From contig JAVGVS010000830.1 in the NCBI GenBank assembly GCA_032718565.1, forward strand, positions 19,869 through 83,868: a DNA stretch of 64,000 bases, written 5' to 3'. This stretch comes from Distichodus sexfasciatus. Lineage: Eukaryota; Chordata; Actinopteri; Characiformes; Distichodontidae. A program made the translations under genes and the position numbers. Positions 33,075-43,983 of the stretch are shown in pieces. Position 1 is the first letter of the stretch. Every line of letters begins with the position of its first letter. The notes under the pieces were generated by a model. The model worked only from the letters and a program-made list of their open reading frames with translations. It did no database searches and was not told the origin of the DNA.

Positions 33075-35714
33075 AAGCCCTAGAGAAAGGAATTATCCGG
33101 CCCTCCACGTCTCCTGCCGCTTCTGGATTCTTTTTTGTGGAGAAGAAGGATGGAGGTCTTCGTCCCTGCATTGATTACCGTGCCCTGAACAAAGTCACCG
33201 TGAAATTCTGGTATCCTCTTCCACTCATCCCTTCAAGCCTCGAACGTCTTCGTGCTGCCACCATTTTCACGAAACTAGACCTCAGGAGCGCATACAACCA
33301 CATTCGCATCCGGGAAGGGGATGAGTGGAAGACCGCCTTCATCACCTCGCAAGGCCATTTTGAATATCTGGTTGTCCCTTATGGCCTCGCTAATGCACCC
33401 TCTGTCTTCCAGTCCTTCATGGACGAGGTCTTCAAGGACATGTTGGATGATTTTGTCATCATCTACATTGACGACATCCTCATTTTTTCTCCCGACCTCA
33501 CCTCTCACATCACCCATGTCAAGAGAGTCTTGCAACACCTTTGAGAGAACTTCCTGTATGCGAAAGGGGAGAAGTGCGTCTTCCACCAACCATCAGTAAC
33601 CTTTTTGGGTCACGTCCTCAGTGCCGGAGCAGTAGCGATGGAGTCGCTGAAAACCCAAGCCGTAAGTGGCCTGAGCCTAAGACCCTCAAGGAGCTCCAAC
33701 GTTTTCTAGGTTTTGCCAACTATTACCGTCGATTTATTCTGAGTTTCAGTGAGAAGGCGGACCCTTTAACCGAGCTCCTCAAGAGTGGCAACAAGCGACT
33801 GGCGTGGAACTCACTGGCTACCCAGGCCTTCCAGTCTCTCAAGAAAGCCTTTTGCTCGGCCCCAGTCCTCTGCCACCCAGACCCTGAACTACCGTTCGAG
33901 GTCGAAGTTGACGCATCGGAAACTGGAGTTGGAGCGGTGCTCTCACAGCGGCAAGGTAACCCCCAGAAACTCCATCCGTGCGCTTTCTTCTCACGAAAAC
34001 TGTCCCCTGCTGAAAGGAACTATGGAGTGGGGGACCGGGAGTTGTTGGCCATCAAGCTGGCCCTGGAGGAAAGGAGACACCTGCTCAAGGGAGCCATTCA
34101 CCCGTTCACTGTGTTCACGGACCACAAGAACCTAGAGTATCTTCGTGAAGCAAAGCACCTCAACCCCCGACAGGCTCGGTGGGCCCTGTTCTTCACCAGG
34201 TTTCGGTTCACGGTGACCTACTGCCCCAGGTCCAAGAACGTAAAAGCCGATGCGCTGTCCCAGCAACAAGAGGAGAGGGACACCCCCGCGCCTCCTGCCA
34301 CCGTCCTTCCTCCCGACTGCATTGTGGGCCCCATCAGGTGGGAGATAATGGACAAGATCGAGGAGGCCAACCGACAAGACCCTCCTCCTGCCGAGACCCT
34401 GCCCAGAAGGTGTTTGTCCCAGCAGAGTTCCGAGGTACCCTGCTTCAGCTAGCCCACTCCTCCTTAGGTTCCGGGCACCCTGGCGTCACCCGCACCTTGG
34501 CCTTGTTGAAGAAGCGCTTCTGGTGGGCGTCCATGGAAGATGACATCACTGACTTCGTGGTCTCCTGCCCTGTCTGCGCCCAGTCCAAGACACCCCGCCA
34601 ACCTCCCAGTGGCCTGCTCGAACCTCTCCCTATTCCTCGACATCCCGGGTCCCACCTGGCCGTAGATTTCATCACTGACCTGCCCGAGTCTGAAGGTTTC
34701 ACTGTCATGGCTGTCGTCGTGGACAGGTTCTCTAAGATGTGCCAGCTCATACCTCTCCCCAAGCTCCCCACTGCCCTGGAGATGGCCAACTTGCTGGTTC
34801 GGGAGGTGTTTCGCGTCTCCGGGATCCCGGAAGACATAGTTTCAGACCGGGGCCCCCAGTTCACGTCCCGTGTATGGAAGGCGTTTATGTCGCGACTGGG
34901 GGTCAAAGTCAGCCTCACCTCAGGCTATCATCCCCAAAGCAACGACCAGGTGGAGAGGCTCAACCAGGAGATTGGTCGCTTTCTCAGGGCCTACTGCGCC
35001 AACAACCAGCATAGCTGGTCCAGGTACCTTCTCTGGGCTGAATATGCGCAAAACTCCCTCCGTCACTCATCATTGTCCCTGTCTCCGTTCCAGTGCGTCC
35101 TTGGTTTCCAACCCCCGTTCTTCCCCTGGGAGGCCGAGCCCACTGATGTCCCGGCGGTGGATGACTGGTTCAAGGACAGCGGCAGGGTATGGGAGGCCGC
35201 CCATGTGTTTCGGCCGGGCCAGCGGGTGTGGCTATCAACTCGGGACCTGTACCTACGGCTTCCCTCCAAGAAGCTCGCCCCCCATTACATTGGCCCGTTT
35301 AAGGTGGTTCGACGCATTACCCCGGTGTCCTACAGGCTACGGTTGCCCCCTTCCTACCGTATCTCACCTACCTTCCACGTCTCCTTGTTGAAGCCGGTCC
35401 GCTATAGCCCTCCACACCCTCCAGTCCCAACTTCTCCTCCTGCGCCCCTGGAGTTGGATGGTGACACTGCCTATCGGGTCCGTGCGCTCCTGGATTTGCG
35501 CCGTCGTCGGGGCACCCTCGAGTACCTGGTGGACTGGGAGGGATACGGTCAGGAGGAGCAGTCATGGGTGGCGGCGAAAAATATTTTAGACCCCAGCCTG
35601 CTTGAGGACTTCCACGCCCAGCACCCGGATCATCCAGGTCCTCGCCCACGGGGTTGTCCCCCCGCATGCCTGCCTCGGCTGTCGGGAGCCGCCCGTGGAG
35701 GGGGGGTACTGTAA
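33075..35714 (+). pseudogene. Gypsy pol: RT, RNase H, integrase, chromodomain
   Basis: RT: GFFFVEKKDGGLRPCIDYRA, and the intact catalytic IIYIDDILIFS near 33455. A TGA at 33542-33544 and a frame change follow. RNase H: VDASETGVGAVLSQ, then FTDHKNLEYL. A second frame change lies between about 34300 and 34440. Integrase: zinc finger HSSLGSGHPGV ... CPVCAQSK, core VDFITDLP and SDRGPQFTS, then QVERLNQEIG. The GPY/F motif (HYIGPFKVVRR) and a C-terminal chromodomain (YLVDWEGYGQEEQSWV) follow. A short stretch is missing after DDWFKDSGRVW. The chromodomain assigns it to the chromoviruses. Confidence 0.9.
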
Positions 35715-36124
35715 GAGCCCAGCCCAGACCCAGGGAGGAGTCCACCTCATCAGACTCCAGCTCCAGATCGTCACAGCAACCTCTGCGCACCAGACCTACG
35801 TCACCGGAATATTAGCCCATCAGGGATGACCTTCCAGTATTTAAAGACCCTTAGTTTCTATTGTTGTTTGCAAAGTATTGTTATGCCTTGTGCTACGTAC
35901 CGAGCGTTTCTTGTGTTTGCCTGTTTTCGGTTTGACCCTTGCTTTCTGTTTTTGGATTACCCCTCTGCTTCTGACGATTCGGAATTGTTTGCCTCGTGGA
36001 CTGTGTATTTTGGTACTGACCCCTGCCTGAATACACCTGCGATTTTTCGACAATTCACCCCTGTGCCTACTACCTGGTTTTATCGACTCTGCGTTTGGGT
36101 TCACCTGCCTGTCGTTACACACAG

Positions 36125-36470
36125 GAACAAATAGAAAAGGTGAGTCTCAGTCACCACAACACACTGATCAAAAGCCAGAGAGTAAAAATGGGTTTTTAAG
36201 CAAGATTTTACAACTTGATGGAGCTTGCCTCACATGCAATGGCAAATCATTCCAGAGTTTTGGTCCAACTACCGCAAAAGCTCTATCTCCCCTTAGTTTA
36301 CGATTTGTCTTTGGTACAGATAGAAGCATCTGGTCTGCTGATCTAAGTGATCGAGATGGAGCATATGGGTGAAGCAGACTACTTAATAATGTGGGGCACA
36401 GCCACTAAGGCACTTAAATGCAAATAAAAGAATTTTGGGCAGTTTGGTAGAAGGAACTGCTCCAAGTGTA
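36125..36470 (-). repeat. Older LINE/SINE-type repeat, right part
   Basis: Continues the repeat interrupted at 32016. Contains CAAAAGCTCTATCTCCCCTT, CAGAGTTTTGGTCC and GGCACTTAAATGCAAATAAA, which belong to a common fish repeat. Non-coding in this copy. Confidence 0.55.
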
Positions 36471-39442
36471 CAATCACTTCAGATACAGCTAGTGACTTTA
36501 TTGATAATCTCCCCGATCTGTTGTTCCTGACAGAGGAAATGTCTAATCCTGCTGAACTTGAGAGTAATGCAGATTATCTAACATCTACACTTCGTTCCAC
36601 CTTAGATAAAATTGCTCTGTTAAAAATGTAAAAGATCAGAGAAAACAAAACATCCCCTTGGTATAATGACCACTTACGTAGCTTAAAACAAGACATACGC
36701 AAACTAGATTAGTGGTATTTGAACTAGCATGGAAAGATGTTATGGGAAGCTATAAAAAGGCTCTTAGAGCTGCGAAATCAGAATACCTATCATAACAATT
36801 GAAAATAACAAAAATAATCCTAGGTTTCTATTTGACATGGTATCCAAGCTGACTAATAGCCAGACTACTACTCAAACTATACCACCATTGTTTTACAGTG
36901 GCGAATTTATGAACCTTTTCACCAAAATTTTTTTTCAATTAGACAGAATATTCTAAAATCTCAAGTAATTACAGTGGCTGGCCTTGACAAGGCAAGTACT
37001 AATACTGCAGCCATTTTGTTTGAATCATTTACTCCAGTTGACCAGTCAGATCTAGCATCTTTAATCCTTTCCTCAAATTCATCCACTTGCATGTTAGACC
37101 CTGTTCCAACAAAGTTAATCAAAGAAATGATTGGTTATTTACCCAAATCTCTTATATTAGCAGTGATTAAACCTTTGCTGAAGAAGCCCAACTTGGATCC
37201 CCTGGTAATGTTAAACTATAGACCAATATCTAACCTCCCATTTTTCTCCAAGATAATAGAAAAAAGTTGTTGCCAGCCAAATAACTTCGTTCTTGTAGGA
37301 AAACCAGATTTATGAAATGTTTCAGTCTGCGTTTAGAACAAACCATAGCACAGAGACTGCTCTGCTAAAGGTAGTGAATGATCTCCTCTTATCTGCTGAT
37401 CAGGGCTATGCCTTGCTCCTAGTGCTGCTTGATCTTAGTGCTGCTTTTGATACCGTTGATCATGCCATTCTCCCAGATAGACTTGAACACATTGTTTGTA
37501 TTAGGGGAGTGGCCCTCTCTTGGTTCAGATTCTGCCTTTCAGACCGCTTTCGGTATGTGAATATAAATGGTGATTCCTCAGAGCACGTCAGGGTGAAATA
37601 AGGATCAGTCTTAGGTCCCTTGCTGTTTTCACTGTACATGCTACCTTTAGGCTCAGTCATTCGTGAGCAAAGAATTAGTTTTCATTGTTTTGCGGACAAT
37701 ACACAGTTATATATATCGGCTAAACCGGAAGACGGACAGCAACTTCAGATAATGGAAGAATGCTTAATTGACATAAAAAAGTGGATGTCAGACAACTATC
37801 TCCAGCTAAATCTGGACAAGACTGAGGTCCTTCTTACGGGCAATAATGCCACCAGAAGTCAGCTATCTGACATCACGGTCAGTCTTGATGGATTATCCAT
37901 TGTACCAAGTACTGTTGTTAAAAACCTTGGTGTTACTTTAGACTCCAATCTTTCATTTGATGTACATGCTTCAAACATTAGCCATACTGCCTTCTTTCAA
38001 CTCAGTAATATTGCCAAACTAAGAAACGTGCTATCCTTTCAAGATGCAGAGAAACTAATTCATGCATTTATTACCTCCAGGCTGGATTACTGTAATATCT
38101 TATTCTCCGGTTGTCCAAATTGTTCGTTAAATAAGCTCCAGCTAGTCCAGAATGCAGCAGCCAGAGTCCTCACTAAAACTAAAAATATGATCATATCACC
38201 CCAATTCTATCCTCACTCCACTGGCTACCAGTTAAATTTTGTGTTGACTATAAAGTACTCCTCTTGACCTATAAAACTCTAAATGGTCTTGCACCGCAGT
38301 ATGTGAGTGACCTCATTTGCAATTACAATCCGACGCATACGCTTCGATCGCAAGAAGCAGGTAATACCTAGAATAAAGAATGTTACCGTGGGGGGAAGTG
38401 CATTTGCTCATAAAGCACCACAACTGTGGAATAAACTTCCTACTTGTGTTCGGAGCTCAGAAACAATCTCTGCTTTTAAGTCAAGGCTTAAGACTTTCCT
38501 GTTTAGTCAGTCTTTTGGATATTAAAGTCCCTTTTTCTTAGATAAAGGGGAGATCTGGGGGTTCATTTGAGATTAAAGGTGAAAGGGGGGATTGGTGCTG
38601 TCATCCTACCACTCTTGCTGATCGCTCAAGTTTGCAGCTGGTGGTTTGGTATGATGCCGAGACCCCTGGAAGCCCTCATGTCTGTGTTACCTTCCAGCTC
38701 TCCCTTCTTAGCTAGGCTGCCATAGTTACTCTAGCATTGCTGGAGGTTAGGTTAGGGCACTTAACTCTCTTCTCTCTCTTCTTCTTTTTCCGAGCTGTTT
38801 CCGAGCTGATCCCGAGATGACGCTTGGCTGACTGAACCCTCACCGGGACTCTATGGAGTTGCCCCGAGCTGACACTTAACCATCTCAACCAAACCAAGCT
38901 GATGCTGACCAACTGAACTCACCAGGATTCCCTGGAGACGTCCTGAGCTGACACTTGACCTTGTCAACCCTCCTGAGCTGATGCTGACCGACTGAACCCG
39001 CACCAGGACTCCATGGAGACATTATCATGAAACCAACTGAGATTGGACCCCATGGACCTCTACTGAATTAGCAGCACAATACTGAACTAATTTCAGCTTA
39101 ATGTTGCTGAGAGGTTCCTGCAAGTGGTCCAGCAACAACCCGGGTTTCAAAATATCCCTTGGACTATTTTTGTATCTTTGCTTCTTTAAATAACTAACAA
39201 CTCATCTTGAACTATTGCTTGTTGTGCATTAAATGTTTGTGTGCCTGGTCGCCCAGAGAAAGATTGGGTGCCTCTCTGAGTCTTGGTTCCTCTCAAGGTT
39301 TCTTCCTACTAGAGGGAGTTTTTCCTTGCCACTGTCGCCTCAGGCTTGCTTGTTGGGGGGTTTAGGCCGGTTATATGTAAAGTGCTTTGTGACAATGACT
39401 GTTGTTAAGAGCGCTATATGAATAAATTTGAATTGAATTGAA
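36471..39442 (+). mobile_element. L2-like LINE, 5'-truncated, GAATTGAATTGA-tailed
   Basis: Begins in the endonuclease-RT linker, includes RT (36974-38525) and an approximately 900-bp 3' UTR, and ends with the tail ATAAATTTGAATTGAATTGA at 39421-39442. It is the longest copy of the subfamily also seen at 16742-17826 and 18330-24240. The 3' UTR part around 38780-39010 contains reiterated GACCGACTGAACCC / GAGCTGATGCTGACC motifs. Confidence 0.85.
36974..38525 (+). pseudogene. L2-type reverse transcriptase
   Basis: Four open pieces (36974-37315, 37317-37601, 37620-38267, 38307-38525) are separated by single stops or frameshifts. Motifs: SCQPN-preceding NYRPISNLPF, then LLVLLDLSAAFDTVDH, a palm region before 37600, the active-site box CFADNTQLYIS, and the C-terminal LQLVQNAAARVLTKT. 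The second active-site Asp is Asn, consistent with CpG decay of GAC-GAT to GAC-AAT. The enzyme would be inactive. Confidence 0.85.
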
Positions 39443-39837
39443 AAAACAAACTGTCTGATACAAGATTTGAGAAGCTTCTGCTAATGCAATATAACACTAG
39501 CTCAACGCCATTTTCCCACCATGAATATTAGTTGCCAGAGGCAGGAAGATGCAGGGCAAATGTACGCCTTTACTAAACCAACTTACACATGGTGTGAACA
39601 GCATTTTATGTTTTATGAAACTATTGCTGTCAAAGTCAGATAAGAACATTGATGTTCTTTTTTATTTTTCATTTGATAGAGAAATATGCAACAGTGGTTA
39701 GAAATATTTAAAGTTAAAGGGCAAGAATTACATATTTTATTTAATTTCATTTCATAAAATTTGAAATACTTGAATCACTCTTTTGAGTGTTTTGAATGTT
39801 TTGAGTTAAAAGGCTTAGGTTTGTAACACAATAATAA

Positions 39838-39884
39838 GTGTGTTTGAGCTGACTTAAGAGTGTGTTTGAGCTGACTTAAGAGTT
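39838..39884. repeat. Tandem duplication of 23 bp
   Basis: GTGTGTTTGAGCTGACTTAA plus GA occurs twice in succession. The copies are identical. Confidence 0.9.
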
Positions 39885-39887
39885 TCT

Positions 39888-40043
39888 TTAGAGGATGGGG
39901 AAGTAACTAGTAATCTAACTAGTAATGTAACTAATTACTTTTTGAAATAAAGTAATCACATTAGTAATTTTATTATTTTTAAAGGGATCAATCAGTAATC
40001 AGTAGTTTAATTACATTTTTAGAGTAACTTGCCCAACACTGGT
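39888..40043. mobile_element. Short hAT-like MITE
   Basis: The left end GGATGGGGAAGTAACTAG and right end AGTAACTTGCCCAACACTGG resemble the CAGTGTTGGG-type inverted ends of a common vertebrate non-autonomous DNA transposon. The interior is built of GTAATCTAACTAGTAATGTA-like words. The left end is degraded. Confidence 0.55.
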
Positions 40044-40563
40044 CAGGAGATCATGAGATTGGTATTTTGTCAGGATGGGCATGAATAGTGGGCCATTCAG
40101 GGTCTGATGTCCCTGTGGACAGTGGGACTGAGAAACATATGGAATCTTTGCACGTATAGGATATCAATCATCCATTAGATGCTCATGTGTGCTAAGCATG
40201 GTATAACAAAAAAAAATAAAAGCGTGACCATTCATTACGGGAAAATATTAAGTGATATCTGACCTCATATCTGTTGAACACTGGGAAGGTGGAGACAATG
40301 CAGCAAAGGTGGATACTTGAATATTCAATAATTATTTGGTGGAGAGCCAAAGAGTGGGTGTAATCTGAAAAAGGAGTGGTCTATCTAAAGGTCTATTTAA
40401 CCTGAGTGTATGAGTTGTAAAAGGAGAGCATCTGATCACTGCTCTCAAGGACCATGAAGCTGCCTTAATAAACAGCGGTGCCTCAACTTTCTGACTACGT
40501 TTGATTTTTGACTTAGAAAAAGTTAGATTCCTGCTCCAATTTTCCATGACACTACATCAATTT
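40044..40563. other. Unassigned non-coding stretch
   Basis: No coding motif or repeat structure recognised. AT-rich with short open frames only. Confidence 0.5.
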
Positions 40564-40866
40564 GCTGTCAAAATGAGGGAGGTAGACAACAGATATATGA
40601 TTAACTAATAAATAATATTAAATATTAAACTAATAAGTAATATTAATAAATAATATTAAATGTAATCACTTAATAAAACTAACAATCACATGTTTAAGGG
40701 GGAAAAGCAGATGTATACCAATGGATGTATGCATGCCTGAAGGGGGAATGGGGTGTTGGAACAGATTTTAAATCCTGTTAAAGGGCAAGATTCCTGGATA
40801 CCAGGAAGATTCCTGGATACCAGAGAGACCCATGTGAGGGGTCTCTCTGGTATCCAGAGTGTAGTC
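40564..40866 (+). repeat. Dispersed repeat (plus copy) with hairpin
   Basis: Reverse complement of 53925-54133, with indels. Shared blocks: CTGTCAAAATGAGGGAGGTA, AATCACATGTTTAAGGGGGA and GGGGTGTTGGAACAGAT. Near its end is a perfect 19-bp hairpin (arms 40813-40831 and 40839-40857, 7-nt loop, CTGGATACCAGAGAGACCC). The minus copy keeps only one arm. Confidence 0.8.
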
Positions 40867-41149
40867 ATAATATAGATCAGACCCTCCAAGATCAGTCAGT
40901 CACAACTATTACACAAATTCAACCCTTTTTGGAAAAGCTTCCGCAAAATCAGGCATTTTAGGCCGCAACAATCTCAAAAAAGCCTGCAAAATCCTGGGAG
41001 GTCTGATAGATGTGTAATGATGTATAGTGGTGTCACCTGTTGTCCAAAATGTATATTTTTAACCAACTGTTTTTAAAATGCTTTAACTAATTGATTGTGC
41101 TTCTATATTATACATTTTTAGGCAAGTGATTTAGTCCAGTGAGGATAAG

Positions 41150-41822
41150 GATGATGAGAATTGGTCCAGCAGCCCCATCAGGCCTACATCTCCATCCACC
41201 CTCAGGTCATCACCTCCACCCCCTTCACCCACTCTCAGATCTACGCAGACACTTCCACCACCTCCACCCACCCTTAGATCTATGCATACACCACCATCCA
41301 CCCTCACCCTCGAACTCAAATTAAACACTCCTTGAGAAGATGAAATAGACCCAAAAAATACAAGGGAAGATGTTACAAACGCTTCTACAACAGCATGGCA
41401 ACATTAGCACCACCGTCTCTTCTACCCCAGAGGGTTTTCCCGTAAACACAGTTAGTGAAGTGGAAATCATGGAAGAAAAACTGGCAAACCCAAACTTCAT
41501 GTCCGAATTGGTATTCAATTTTATTGGGGGCTAGCGGTGAATTTTATCTGAAACTTCCCCAGTGGGCTCACATCCATGCTTCTGGAAGTTCTTTCATGTT
41601 GAGTGGTTTACTTCAGTGAGCAACATAGATAAATTTGCTTTGTGTTGCCTTTGTTCCCCCTCAGGTTGCAGCTGTGGCTGACATGGGGGGAAACTGTTGA
41701 CAAGGCCACAAGAAGGATAATGACCTTCCTCCTAGACCATGGCCTATGCAGGCAGTACAACTTTGTGGGCCGAAACGGGAAGAGAGAGTTCAAGGCCTTG
41801 AAACAGTTTGAAGTAACATATG
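41150..41822 (+). pseudogene. DUF4806 domain gene relic (two exons)
   Basis: Bases 41150-41335 encode a Pro/Ser/Thr-rich linker (STLRSSPPPPSPTLRST). Bases about 41360-41528 encode the start of a DUF4806 domain, including EVEIMEEKLANPNFMSELV, ending in an in-frame TAG just before a possible GTGAAT donor. A second exon at 41665-41822 (acceptor TTCCCCCTCAG, donor GTAGGT) encodes the end of the domain: DKATRRIMTFLL, then QYNFVGRNGKREFKALK. A run of six Gs near 41685 puts the start of this exon out of frame by one base. DUF4806 occurs in transposon-linked and orphan animal genes of unknown function. Confidence 0.65.
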
Positions 41823-42044
41823 GTAGGTGTGCATGTGGATCATGTTTTGAGTTGTACCAATACTAGAAAGGTGTCACAATACCCTAACGTTATAAAGATG
41901 TTGATTTTAAATGTTGTGTATGGAGCATTTGTTATCGTGGCTGGGCAGTGTGCTTGAACGTCTCTCAGCTGCCTAACTGGTGTGTTCAAAAGTATGTGTG
42001 TAGTTCTAATAATCTTAATTTATATAGCGCTTTTCTTAGCATAC

Positions 42045-42170
42045 AGGTAGCTCTCAAAAAATTAGAATATTGTGGAAATGCCAGTTAATTTCAGTAATTC
42101 AATTTAAAATGTGAAACTCATACACTACATAGATTCATAAGACACAAAGTGAAATATTTCTATATTTCCT
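42045..42170. repeat. DNA-transposon end remnant
   Basis: AGCTCTCAAAAAATTAGAAT, followed by ATTCAATTTAAAATGTGAAA and ACACAAAGTGAAATATTTC, matches a motif found at the ends of a dispersed fish DNA transposon. The preceding TTTATATAGCGCTTTTC at 42018 is a LINE/SINE-type end. Confidence 0.45.
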
Positions 42171-42179
42171 ATACTTCCG

Positions 42180-43735
42180 GCAGTGCCACAAGCAGGCAGC
42201 GGCTAAAAGCGCTCCAGTAAATTCAAAAATTGTTTTTTTATACTGATTCTCGTCCGTTTTTGTCTACTTTCCGTTTTGTTTGTGATCAAGTACGATGCGT
42301 ATCACCTACAACAGACACACCCTGCTCGAAATCAGAAGAAAATGCACAATTCCTCCACCAAATCTGCCGTCGGAGATGCTACAGAGCCTGGGCGAGGCAA
42401 GGAGGTGCAGCTGGCCGAAACGAAAGCACTGTTCCCGGAGACAAAAGCGGGGCAAGCGTGCAGGCTTTAGCACAAGGCTAAAAGCTAACCCGGCCCGACC
42501 GGCACTTCCATCTGTCCTGCTCTCCAACGTCCGCTCACTGGACAATAAAATGGACTATCTGTGGCTCCAGCAATCAAGCCAGCATGAGATAAAGAACTGC
42601 TGCGTTTTTATCTTCACGGAAACGTGGCTGAATGCGGACATCGCAGACTCGGCTATCCAGCTAAACAGGCTAGCATGCTATTGGGCCGACAGAGAAGCCT
42701 CTTTGTCCGGTAAGAGCTGTGGAGGCGGTTTGTGTGTCTACATTAACAAACTCTGGTGCATGAACTCTGCTGAAGTGAGTCGCCACTGCTCACCACAGAT
42801 AGAGTTTCTGGTCATAAAGTGCCACCCGTTCTACCTGCCGAGAGAATTCTCCGTGGTGCTAATCGTAGCTGTGTACCTGCCGCCTAGCGCTAATGCTAAC
42901 CTGGCACTAGCCGAACTGTACGAGGCTATCAACAAGCTCCAGACCGCACACCCAGATGGATTTCTCATCATTGCCGGCGACTTCAACCACGCGAACCTGA
43001 AGTCATTTCTCCCCAAATTCCATCAACATGTGGACTTTGCTACGAGGGGGGAGAACTGCCTGGATAAAGTTTGCACCAACGTGCGTGGTGCCTACAAAGC
43101 AGCAGCGCACCCACACATTGGCTCTTCAGACCATGCTACAGAGCCATCAGACTCTTGAACTCACTCCCAGCCATCACACTTCGCCCCACACACACACCTG
43201 GACTGCGAAAAAACTGATTCTGTTGCACCACTGCACTTTACTTTACATACCACCGTCACTTTGATGCACAATAACTACTGCAGTGTTATGACACTGCACT
43301 GCTGCCACTTATTTGCACAAACATTATACGCTGCTGTACAAATGTTTGCACATACACTGAACATTGTACACATAAATAGCTGAATATAGTATCTGTCATA
43401 TTATAACCTTCTACCTCTTGCACATCCAATGTAAAATGTCAATTTGCACCTGTTTAAATGTTTGCATATTTGCACATATACTGAACATTGTACTTGAAAA
43501 TAGTCCGGATATAGTATCTGTCATATTATAACTCTCCCTCTTGCACATTCAGTGTAAATGTCAATTTCAACCTGTTAAGAATACTGCATCCTGACTTGAC
43601 AAAATTTTTACCTCTATGTCTATTTCTAGCTTCTAATTATATTTAAAACTCCCTGTCTAGTTTAAAATGTATATTGCATATTGTATAGTTTAAAATGTAT
43701 ATTATTTAATGTATATTTTAGTATTTTTACTTATT
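42180..43735 (+). mobile_element. Rex1-like LINE copy C (endonuclease fused to 3' UTR)
   Basis: Includes the best 5' end of the family in this window (5' UTR 42180-42294), then endonuclease, then a jump at about 43138 from the catalytic SDHA codons straight into the RT C-terminal codons (GAGCCATCAGACTCTTGAAC). The 3' UTR follows to about 43735, lacking the (TTTGAC)n tail. All of RT, about 1.9 kb, is missing. Confidence 0.8.
42295..43158 (+). pseudogene. Rex1-like APE endonuclease
   Basis: An open frame of 287 codons from ATG 42295. A basic N-terminus is followed by the endonuclease domain: LLSNVRSLDNKMDYL, then FIFTETWLNADI (catalytic Glu), RSCGGG-type CGGGLCVYINKLW, VAVYLPPSANAN, IAGDFNHANL (catalytic Asp/Asn) and GSSDHAT. 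All expected catalytic motifs are present. The enzyme nicks target DNA to prime reverse transcription. The frame ends just after SDHAT because of the internal deletion, so the protein has no RT. Confidence 0.8.
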
Positions 43736-43736
43736 T

Positions 43737-43983
43737 TTTGCTGTACGCCGACTCATCGTTGTTGCTGATGAGCCCCAACACGGTCATGTCGTCTGCGAAT
43801 TTGATGATGTGGTTTGAGCTGTGCAGTGCGATGCAGTCGTGGGTCAGGAGTGTGAACAGAAGTGGACTGAGAACGCAGCCCTGAGGAACTCCTCTGCTCA
43901 ATTTAATGGTGTTGGAAACGTTGTCGCCAATTCGGATGGACTGAGGCCTCTCTGACAGGAAATCCAATATCTTCAGTTTCTAA
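43737..43983 (-). pseudogene. Rex1-like RT fragment, inverted relative to copy C
   Basis: The minus strand encodes MDFLSERPQSIRIGDNV, then RGVPQGCVLSPLLF and the intact FADDMTVLG. It directly abuts the 3' UTR of copy C, head to tail in the opposite orientation, and on its other side abuts the EnSpm-like transposase end. Confidence 0.75.

Larger units (their letters stand above)
32337..36035 (+). promoter_or_regulatory. Gypsy LTR poly(A) signals (5' copy AATAAA, 3' copy AATACA)
   Basis: The 5' LTR has AATAAA at 32337-32342. The same position in the 3' LTR (36030-36035) reads AATACA. Since the 3' LTR copy is the one that terminates the element transcript, this change would weaken 3'-end formation. 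Confidence 0.55.
32017..36119 (+). mobile_element. Ty3/Gypsy chromovirus (Sushi-like), complete ends, defective
   Basis: Two 410-bp LTRs (32017-32426 and 35710-36119), starting TGTAAGAGCC and ending GTTACA, flank a 3.3-kb interior. The 5-bp target duplication CACAG at 32012-32016 and 36120-36124 shows a clean insertion. Only about five differences separate the LTRs, so the insertion is fairly young. The interior has gag, then RT, RNase H, integrase and a chromodomain. The gag zinc knuckle and protease are deleted at about 33070, with one stop and two frameshifts downstream. A polypurine tract, GGAGGGGGGG, precedes the 3' LTR. Confidence 0.9.

Noticed and set aside
43100..43150. Spliced-retrocopy explanation for the copy C deletion
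   Set aside because: The junction does not fit a GT...AG intron when compared with copies A and B. Microhomology fits better.
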